This document shows, piece by piece, positions 6,181-11,966 of a stretch of DNA of 11,966 bases (positions within the stretch are counted from its first letter, which is position 1; the number at the start of each line of letters is the position of its first letter). A program made the position numbers and the translations under genes. The DNA comes from Bacteroidota bacterium. Its GTDB lineage: Bacteria > Bacteroidota > Bacteroidia > Flavobacteriales > Weeksellaceae. The DNA is taken from the NCBI GenBank assembly GCA_023448955.1, contig JAEXJU010000202.1, forward strand, positions 1 to 11,966. Reading direction: 5' to 3'. The notes beneath the pieces were generated by a model, which searched no databases, was not told where the DNA came from, and saw only the letters and a list, made by a program, of their open reading frames with translations.

Positions 6181-7716
6181 TTAAGGGAAAGTAACACCAG
6201 AATAAGAATTCGGGCTGATCATAGGAAGATTGGATTTGTACTTCATATTGATCGCTTTAATAAATTCATTAGCAATGATAGCATAACCTCTTCCTGTCGG
6301 GTGAACACCGTCTAAGGAGAATGCGCCTCCTGTTACATATTTAGCAGTATATTTTACACCATCCCAAAGAATTCCAGAAACAGAATTAAGTTCATTCATT
6401 TTTGCATTGGCATCTACAAAAGCAAAACCATTATCATCAGCTGCCTTTTTGATAGTGGCATTATAAGAATTGATTGCTGTGTTTATTTGCGTCGCTTCTT
6501 TTGATGTCAGAACATATTTATCAGGAAAAGGGAAAGATATTCCTCTTGCACCAAGGGTAGCTGGAATACCAGTAGGTAAAGTCTGCGTGCTTCCTATTTT
6601 GCCTTTTGTTGTTAGTGGTACTAAATCTGTAGAATTAGTTTGTCTGGCCTGTCCATAAGTTGCACCTAAATAAGCAGAAAGAGCTACAAGTGTTGCATTT
6701 CCAGAATTTGCTGCAGCAAATGTGATTTGTTGGCTGAGATTTGGAAGGCTTTCGTCTTTTATTAAAAGAGGATTTGAAGCCGTTTTACTAAGTGGTTTAA
6801 TTCTGTCACCAGCTCCTATTGCTGTAAGAATTTGGCTTAAAGGTCCATAAAGATTTGTATTTAAATTGTCAATGGTTGCTTCACCTACTGAAACGTTACC
6901 TTGTCCTAAAACTGAAGATGTTAAAGGGTTATATGGTATAGTTGTTAAAGAGGGGATTGACGTTACATTTGGAATATTAGCAATAACACCTTTTGCACCA
7001 GTAGTTTTGATTTGACTAATTAGCAAGTTGTAATATGTTGCAAATTGATCTGTAGGAGTAAGTGATTCAATATTATCATCTGCTCCTGCTAAAGCATATA
7101 GTAAAGCATCATTACTCCCAATCCATAAGCTGAAAAAAGTTGGCTTTTGTGTTGTAAAGTCTGCTATCACAGATGTTGTCGGGCTAGATGCAAATCTAAC
7201 GAAATATGGATTGGCTGTTTTGGCAGGAACCCCCATTGGATTTCCATATCCTGGAGCTAAAAGGTGAGATACTTTCGCGCCTGGAACTCCCATATTATTA
7301 AATCCACCTGAAAGTACTTTCGTTACTTCAATTGTAGGCTTTCCAGAATTTGCTGAATCCAAATCGGGTGCACCGTTGGTAAATGACTTAATGTATAATT
7401 TTGTATTAGATATTTTAATACCTGAAAACAATAAACCTCCATTATTGTCGTCTACAAATGGAACTTTAAATTCTCCACCACCAGCAAGTTTCATTTGTTG
7501 TGATAACATTACAGGATAAGATTCTTTTTGACCATCTTGATACAAAGTTCCATCTCTATATCCTGCTGTAAGAGAATTTCCTAAAGCGATATACTTTGAA
7601 AAATTGGCTTCACCCGATGTTACCACCACATCTTCCGTGCTGTTTTCAAAATCATTCTGACAGCTAACCGTGAAAAGCAAAGCCGCAGCTACTGTTGATA
7701 TATATAATTTTTTCAT
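6181..7716 (-). CDS. SGNH/GDSL-family lipoprotein hydrolase
   Basis: Predicted lipid-anchored esterase or lipase of the SGNH superfamily, 511 aa. The leader MKKLYISTVAAALLF ends in a lipobox TVSC with Cys19 lipidated. Block I is IALGNSLTAGY with nucleophile Ser48 (GNSL rather than GDSL). Block II is probably the Gly in NNMGVPGAKVS (about 141-150), block III is IGSNDAL with Asn202, and block V is DGVHPTGRGY with Asp469 and His472, so the catalytic set is complete. A long insertion of about 260 residues separates blocks III and V, making the protein larger than typical SGNH enzymes. It is 14 bases downstream of the FadL-like gene and ends at a strong terminator, so it belongs to that operon. 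It may release fatty acids at the cell surface for the transporter; the substrate is unknown. Confidence 0.85.
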   Translation of the reverse strand: MKKLYISTVAAALLFTVSCQNDFENSTEDVVVTSGEANFSKYIALGNSLTAGYRDGTLYQDGQKESYPVMLSQQMKLAGGGEFKVPFVDDNNGGLLFSGIKISNTKLYIKSFTNGAPDLDSANSGKPTIEVTKVLSGGFNNMGVPGAKVSHLLAPGYGNPMGVPAKTANPYFVRFASSPTTSVIADFTTQKPTFFSLWIGSNDALLYALAGADDNIESLTPTDQFATYYNLLISQIKTTGAKGVIANIPNVTSIPSLTTIPYNPLTSSVLGQGNVSVGEATIDNLNTNLYGPLSQILTAIGAGDRIKPLSKTASNPLLIKDESLPNLSQQITFAAANSGNATLVALSAYLGATYGQARQTNSTDLVPLTTKGKIGSTQTLPTGIPATLGARGISFPFPDKYVLTSKEATQINTAINSYNATIKKAADDNGFAFVDANAKMNELNSVSGILWDGVKYTAKYVTGGAFSLDGVHPTGRGYAIIANEFIKAINMKYKSNLPMISPNSYSGVTFP

Positions 7717-7730
7717 AATTAATTTAAATA

Positions 7731-8957
7731 TTAAAATGCATTATAAGATAATCCAAGACCAAAATAGAATACATCAGCCTTTGCCTGTCCTGCAAAATTC
7801 AGGTTTGTATTATTGAACGTTCTGCTTTTTGGCATTGCATAAGCTCCGGAAAGATCTACTCCGAGTTTGTTGAACTTAAATCCTACACCACCTGTTATCA
7901 CATAATTGTCAAAAGAAGGTGTTTCAGGTATGAAATCTTTGTCTGCATATGGTGTCTCGTCGTAATACCAACCCAATCTACCAAAAATCATATCGTTAAA
8001 CGCATACTGTGTTCCGATACGCACGCTGGATGTATTCTTAAAGTTTTTAGGTGATACGGAAACGGTTGGATCGCTTGGCTGATTTCCTGCTGCAACTGTA
8101 TTGAAGTCAAGTGTCAGCTTGCTGTATCTTTCCCAGCCGTGGTAATTATAGTCAGCAGAAATTAACCATTTCGGAGTGACTTTGTATGTAACACCAACAG
8201 TATATTCGTCCACAAGAGGAAGTGTTGCCTTGAAATTGTCCGAACCACCATTAAAATTAGATAGCAGAGAAGATGGAACCATAAAAGTTGCTTTTCCTTC
8301 TTTTGCTTTCATATCAACAGGTGATCTATATGCTAAGCTGACATCCCATTTGTTATCTGGCTGGAAATAGAAACCAAATCCGAAGCCATGTCCTGTAGCA
8401 CTGTCATCTAAAAGATTAAGCTGTCCGCCATATTGAGTAAGAGCTTTTGTCCAGTCCACTTTTCCTTTAGCATAGATGTAACTTGCTCCAAAAGATGCCC
8501 AAGGTGCCAGTTTAACTGAAATCATTGGTTGGAAGAAATAGCTTTTCAGTTCAAGTTTCTGAACGATTTCTTTCCCTTCCCAAGCGCTTGGCCATTCTAT
8601 CGTGCTTCCGAAAGGTGTAGAAAAACTAAAACCAACGGAAACATTATCCATAATTTTATAAGCAATTGCTGCATAAATCGGTGTTCCCAGCGGGTTATCG
8701 GTTTCAGTCTGTTGCAATGTGCTGGTATTTTGGTAAGTAATTTTATTAGAAACACCAAATCCTCCTGCAGCAACACTAAGCTTTGCCGGGATAAAAGAAA
8801 TACCGGCAGGATTGAAGAATGCAACACTCGCATCCTCTGCGTGTGCGCTGGTATGTGCCATTGCCAGCTGCTTAACACCTTGAAGAGACACTCGGAATCC
8901 TCCTGCGTAGGCCATCATACCGGCAGCCAATGCCATGGATACTAAAATTTTTCTCAT
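7731..8957 (-). CDS. OmpP1/FadL-family outer membrane transporter
   Basis: Outer-membrane beta-barrel of the FadL/OmpP1/TodX family, which moves long-chain fatty acids or other hydrophobic compounds across the outer membrane. It is 408 aa, close to the family length. A Sec signal peptide ends around AYA (16-18), and the mature N-terminus GGFRVSLQGVKQ is the family hatch segment. The NPAG motif is at 49-52, and alternating amphipathic strands run to a terminal Phe (GLGLSYNAF), the usual barrel-assembly signal. It is the first gene of a leftward operon with the SGNH lipoprotein. A -7 box candidate lies at 8977-8984. The actual ligand cannot be read from the sequence. Confidence 0.9.
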   Translation of the reverse strand: MRKILVSMALAAGMMAYAGGFRVSLQGVKQLAMAHTSAHAEDASVAFFNPAGISFIPAKLSVAAGGFGVSNKITYQNTSTLQQTETDNPLGTPIYAAIAYKIMDNVSVGFSFSTPFGSTIEWPSAWEGKEIVQKLELKSYFFQPMISVKLAPWASFGASYIYAKGKVDWTKALTQYGGQLNLLDDSATGHGFGFGFYFQPDNKWDVSLAYRSPVDMKAKEGKATFMVPSSLLSNFNGGSDNFKATLPLVDEYTVGVTYKVTPKWLISADYNYHGWERYSKLTLDFNTVAAGNQPSDPTVSVSPKNFKNTSSVRIGTQYAFNDMIFGRLGWYYDETPYADKDFIPETPSFDNYVITGGVGFKFNKLGVDLSGAYAMPKSRTFNNTNLNFAGQAKADVFYFGLGLSYNAF

Positions 8958-8976
8958 ATAATTATTATTAATGTTC

Positions 8977-8984
8977 CAAATTTA
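8977..8984 (-). promoter_or_regulatory. Bacteroidota -7 box for the fadL-SGNH operon
   Basis: The minus strand reads TAAATTTG, an exact TAnnTTTG match, 19 bases before the ATG. No clear -33 TTG is seen at the expected distance. Confidence 0.45.
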
Positions 8985-9303
8985 TAATTATTTTAATAAT
9001 AACTATAGAAATTATTAAAAAAAGTTAAACATTGCTATTCTGTGAATAATTGTTTAGTTTTAGATAATTGTAAAACTATTAAAAATCAATTATTTATGAT
9101 GTTTTTAAGCGAGTGATTATTTTTAGTTTAATTTTAAACGTTATGATGCAAACCATAATAAAGAGGCAAATTGTTATTTATGTAATAGTTATTCAAATGA
9201 TTATTTTATTGTTATATTGTCAATATTAATACTGTATTAACTTAAAATTAACAAAAAAGTTTTTTTTAAAAATATATTCGGTAAGCTTAAATAAAAATTA
9301 TAT

Positions 9304-9311
9304 TAACTTTG
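9304..9311 (+). promoter_or_regulatory. Bacteroidota -7 box for the ricT-gldH-PBP operon
   Basis: TAACTTTG matches TAnnTTTG exactly, 22 bases before the ATG at 9334. The expected -33 position holds TTCGG rather than TTG, so the upstream element is weak. Confidence 0.5.
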
Positions 9312-9333
9312 CAATTATTAAAATAAAATAAAT

Positions 9334-10740
9334 ATGAGTTGTGGATGTAAAACATCCGGCGATTCTTCCCATTCCTGCGGTACCAAGAGTGCCAACGGAT
9401 GCAGTAGTGTAGATACCTGTGGTAATAGTTATAAATTAAGTGTTTTTGACTGGCTTTCAGACATCAGTCCATCCGGATCGAAAGTTTCGGAATATGTTGA
9501 AGTCCGTTTTAAAAATGACCGCAAATTATATTATAAAAATGTAAATAATCTGCCATTACATATTGGTAGTATCATTGCTGTAGAATCGAGCCCGGGACAC
9601 GATATTGGTGTCGTGAGCCTTGCCGGAGAACTGGTGAAAATCCAGATGAAAAAAAAGAATTTTCCCCAAGATCATTCCCTGAAAGTATATCGATTAGCTA
9701 ATCAGAAAGATATAGAAATCTGGCAGGAATTAAGAAAAAAGGAAAATAATATCAAAATTGATGCGCGTAAAATTGCTTATGGACTGAATCTGGAAATGAA
9801 AATTACAGATGTCGAGTATCAGGGTGACGGATCAAAGATCACTTTTTATTATACTGCGGATAGCAGAGTAGATTTCCGTCAGCTTATCAAAGATTACGCG
9901 GGCACTTTCCGTACGAAAATTGATATGAAACAGATCGGATTTCGTCAGGAATCTGCAAAAGTAGGCGGCATTGGTTCTTGCGGTAGAGAGCTTTGCTGTT
10001 CCACATGGCTTACGGATTTTCGTTCTGTGAACACAAATGCGGCAAGATACCAGCAGCTGAGCATTAATCCTCAGAAATTAGCAGGACAATGCGGGAAGCT
10101 AAAATGTTGTCTTAATTATGAACTAGATAGTTATCTGGATGTGCTCAGAGATTTTCCCTCATCCAGCACGGTTTTGCAAACTGAAAAAGGAAAAGCATTC
10201 TGTATCAAAATTGACGTCTTCAAAAAGAAAATGTGGTTTGCTTATGTAGAGAATTCTATGGCTTGGTATGATCTGGATATTTTCGAGGTTAAGAAGCTGA
10301 TATCTATCAATAAAAAAGGAGAAAAAGCACCAGCTCTTGAAGATCTGAAAGTGATTGAAAACAAAATGGTGACTTCTGATTTGATTCAGGAAAACAGCGT
10401 AGACCGTTTTGAGAAGAAAAACAGAAGACCGAAATCTAATAAGGACAGAAGCAGGGAAAGAGGACCAAAGCAGAATGATGAGAAAGGACAGAATGAAAAC
10501 AGAAGTAATCTTCCTTCAAAGCCGCAGAATAACCGTCCACAGAAGCCGCAGAATGACAGAAACCGTTCCAATGAACAGAAACCTGCTCAGAATAACAATA
10601 ATGCTGCTGCAAAACCTGTAGAACATCAAAATCCTAATCAGAACCAGAATCCAAATCAGAAAACGGAAAATAAAAGTCATAAAAAACCGTTCAAAAAAGC
10701 GAAAAAGAAAATGCCGCCTAAAAATGAAGGTAATGCTTAG
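9334..10740 (+). CDS. ricT: RicT/PSP1 family Cys-rich regulatory protein
   Basis: Cytoplasmic protein of the PSP1 C-terminal domain family. Bacillus RicT (YaaT) belongs to this family and works with RicA and RicF in an iron-sulfur complex affecting RNA processing and development; the role in Bacteroidota is not established. It is 468 aa. A short Cys-rich N-terminus (C3, C5, C15, C23, C29) precedes the PSP1 region (about 55-205). Two CxxxxCC clusters follow, SCGRELCC (C216, C221, C222) and QCGKLKCC (C253, C258, C259), plausible Fe-S ligands. From about residue 363 the tail is low-complexity, rich in Asn, Gln, Lys, Arg and Pro, and likely disordered or RNA-binding. It is first in an operon and overlaps gldH by 17 bp. 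Family is sure; the gene symbol is by homology only. Confidence 0.85.
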   Translation: MSCGCKTSGDSSHSCGTKSANGCSSVDTCGNSYKLSVFDWLSDISPSGSKVSEYVEVRFKNDRKLYYKNVNNLPLHIGSIIAVESSPGHDIGVVSLAGELVKIQMKKKNFPQDHSLKVYRLANQKDIEIWQELRKKENNIKIDARKIAYGLNLEMKITDVEYQGDGSKITFYYTADSRVDFRQLIKDYAGTFRTKIDMKQIGFRQESAKVGGIGSCGRELCCSTWLTDFRSVNTNAARYQQLSINPQKLAGQCGKLKCCLNYELDSYLDVLRDFPSSSTVLQTEKGKAFCIKIDVFKKKMWFAYVENSMAWYDLDIFEVKKLISINKKGEKAPALEDLKVIENKMVTSDLIQENSVDRFEKKNRRPKSNKDRSRERGPKQNDEKGQNENRSNLPSKPQNNRPQKPQNDRNRSNEQKPAQNNNNAAAKPVEHQNPNQNQNPNQKTENKSHKKPFKKAKKKMPPKNEGNA

Positions 10741-11194
10741 AATAACTGCTGTTTCAATGTTTCTCTTATCATTGGTTTCCTGTACAAATGCTAATGAGAC
10801 TACTTTGGTAAACGATATAGATAGCAAATGGGATAAAAAGAAAATTCAGAATTTTGATTTTAATATCATTGATTTTCAGAATCAGAAAAATCTTATTTTT
10901 ATAATAAGAAATAACAATGATTATCCGTACAGCAATATCCGTGTGATAGCGAGCATCGAGCATAACAAAAAAGTTATTTCTAAGGATACACTTAATTATG
11001 TTCTCGCCAAACCAAACGGAGAATGGCTGGGAACTGGTTTTGGAGAAACTAAAGAAGCATTATTTCAATATAAGCTCAATTACAGGTTTCCGCAGAATGG
11101 AAAGTATTCGGTAAAGGTAATTCAGGCCATGAGACGCAATGTTTTACCAGGAATAGAAGATCTTGGAATTAAAATTCAAAATGTAAAGCCTTAA
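10724..11194 (+). CDS. gldH: Gliding motility lipoprotein GldH
   Basis: Lipoprotein of the GldH family, one of the Gld proteins required for gliding motility in Flavobacterium johnsoniae; homologues also occur in non-gliding relatives. It is 156 aa, as usual. The leader (MKVMLRITAVSMFLLSLVSC) ends in lipobox LVSC with Cys20. Family signatures include SKDTLNYVLA, GEWLGTGFGE and the C-terminal QAMRRNVLPGIEDLGIKI. The start at 10724 overlaps the end of ricT by 17 bases; an ATG at 10733 is an alternative that keeps the signal peptide. The stop is 7 bases before the penicillin-binding protein gene, so all three genes are one transcription unit. Confidence 0.9.
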   Translation: MKVMLRITAVSMFLLSLVSCTNANETTLVNDIDSKWDKKKIQNFDFNIIDFQNQKNLIFIIRNNNDYPYSNIRVIASIEHNKKVISKDTLNYVLAKPNGEWLGTGFGETKEALFQYKLNYRFPQNGKYSVKVIQAMRRNVLPGIEDLGIKIQNVKP

Positions 11195-11201
11195 TTCATC
11201 A

Positions 11202-11966
11202 ATGGAAAATAAAAAATCTGAAAATAAAACTTTTCCGCTTCCGCAAAAGAAAAAATCCAACTCTAACATCAAAAAATGGATCAAGATTGTCTGGGTTGCT
11301 TTTTTTGCAGTAGTATTAGGTATTTCCACATTGTTTTTTGCTGTTTCTCAGGGCTTTGTGGGAGATATGCCGGATGTTAAAGAATTGGAAAATCCGGATA
11401 TATTTGTTGCATCGGAGATATATTCATCGGATAATGTTCTGCTGGGTAAATTCGAAAAAGAAAAAACCAAACCGGTTAAATACAGCCAGCTTCCGCCTTA
11501 TCTTGTTTATGCGTTACAGGCAAAAGAAGATGAGCGTTTCAAGGAACATTCTGGGATTGATCTGAAATCTGTTGCAAGAGCCATATTTTTCCGTGGCGAA
11601 AGAGGCGGAGGTTCCACGATTACTCAGCAGCTAGCAAAGTTGCTTTTTACAGGTCAGGCTTCTCAGAACAAATTTCAGAGAGCATTTCAGAAACTTAAAG
11701 AATGGAGTGTTGCGGTAAGTCTGGAAAAGCGATACACCAAAGAAGAGATCATAACATTATATTTCAATAAGTTCGATTTTCTTTTCAACGCCAAAGGTGT
11801 CGAGATGGCTTCAAGGGTTTATTTTAATAAGTCCACTAATCAATTGACATTACCGGAAGCTGCAACTTTTGTAGCAATGCTGGAAAATCCAAGAAAAAAC
11901 AACCCTTACCGTTACCCGGAAAAGGCAAAATTGAGAAGAGATGTTGTACTGAAGCAGATGCTGGAC
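11202..11966 (+). CDS. Class A penicillin-binding protein (PBP1A-like), 3' partial
   Basis: Bifunctional peptidoglycan synthase, of which only the first 255 codons are in the window. After a short basic cytoplasmic tail (1-30) there is one membrane segment (about 31-52, WIKIVWVAFFAVVLG onward). The GT51 glycosyltransferase domain follows, with its hallmarks: EDERFKEHSGID (motif 1, catalytic Glu), RGGGSTITQQLAK (motif 2), and EWSVAVSLEKRYTKEEIITLYFN (given here by its key ends, EWS and YFN; motif 3). The frame is open to the right edge; the transpeptidase domain would follow outside. ATG 11202 is the first start after gldH, 7 bases downstream, so expression depends on the upstream operon promoter. 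Confidence 0.9.
   Translation, partial: MENKKSENKTFPLPQKKKSNSNIKKWIKIVWVAFFAVVLGISTLFFAVSQGFVGDMPDVKELENPDIFVASEIYSSDNVLLGKFEKEKTKPVKYSQLPPYLVYALQAKEDERFKEHSGIDLKSVARAIFFRGERGGGSTITQQLAKLLFTGQASQNKFQRAFQKLKEWSVAVSLEKRYTKEEIITLYFNKFDFLFNAKGVEMASRVYFNKSTNQLTLPEAATFVAMLENPRKNNPYRYPEKAKLRRDVVLKQMLD

Larger units (their letters stand above)
8958..9333. other. AT-rich divergent intergenic region
   Basis: This 376-base gap separates the leftward fadL-like gene from the rightward RicT-like gene. It is very AT-rich and holds a -7 box for each direction near its ends. In the central part (about 9010-9300) I see no RNA gene, convincing hairpin or conserved ORF, only A/T runs such as 9252-9270. Confidence 0.6.

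Noticed and set aside
8529..8945. 138-codon open frame on the plus strand inside the fadL-like gene
   Set aside because: It is antisense to a clear outer-membrane barrel gene and has no recognisable domain or promoter.
9143..9229. 28-codon hydrophobic mini-ORF (MMQTIIKRQIVIYVIVIQ...)
   Set aside because: Hydrophobic residues are expected from AT-rich DNA. No promoter box lies just upstream, and there is no supporting context.
10409..10827. Alternative frames over the ricT tail on both strands
   Set aside because: They arise from the repetitive Asn/Gln/Lys-coding sequence and overlap the real ricT and gldH frames.
1..11966. Defence island, toxin-antitoxin, CRISPR or prophage content
   Set aside because: All recognised genes are housekeeping or envelope genes. 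No repeat-spacer array, recombinase, nuclease or toxin-antitoxin pair was found on either strand.

Overview
The window comes from a low-GC Bacteroidota, most likely a Chryseobacterium or close Weeksellaceae/Flavobacteriia relative. Support for this is a gldH-type gliding lipoprotein gene, a FadL-like outer-membrane protein paired with a SGNH lipoprotein, Bacteroidota-style promoter boxes (TAnnTTTG) upstream of several genes, and lipoprotein and Sec signal peptides typical of the group. No rRNA, tRNA, CRISPR array, transposase or phage gene is visible. Most of the content is ordinary chromosomal housekeeping and envelope genes, and I do not see a clear new multi-gene system.

Left part (1-4347): a 5'-truncated M14 zinc carboxypeptidase-like gene (+) faces an unrecognised small lipoprotein gene (-). 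Their convergent intergenic region holds a degenerate inverted-repeat element. The lipoprotein gene is divergent from an exported M1 aminopeptidase-like gene (+). The promoter of the M1 gene can be placed, and its 5' leader carries a perfect 15-bp palindromic repeat. The M1 gene is interrupted by one in-frame TGA at 2992-2994. The reading frame then continues intact for 451 more codons, with every catalytic residue present. This is the most notable anomaly in the window: a very recent nonsense mutation, a sequence error, or a readthrough site.

Middle (4348-8957): coaX (type III pantothenate kinase, CoA synthesis) runs rightward and ends one base from the end of tadA (tRNA adenosine deaminase). 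tadA is immediately preceded, with no gap, by an Rrf2-type regulator carrying a cysteine cluster; these two form a leftward operon. Next is a strong intrinsic terminator that ends another leftward operon, fadL-like then SGNH hydrolase. That pair is plausibly an outer-membrane lipid hydrolysis and uptake module.

Right part (8958-11966): a 376-bp AT-rich divergent promoter region leads into a rightward operon. It contains a RicT/PSP1-family Cys-rich protein, GldH (overlapping it by 17 bp), and a class A penicillin-binding protein cut by the window edge. The last two act in the cell envelope.
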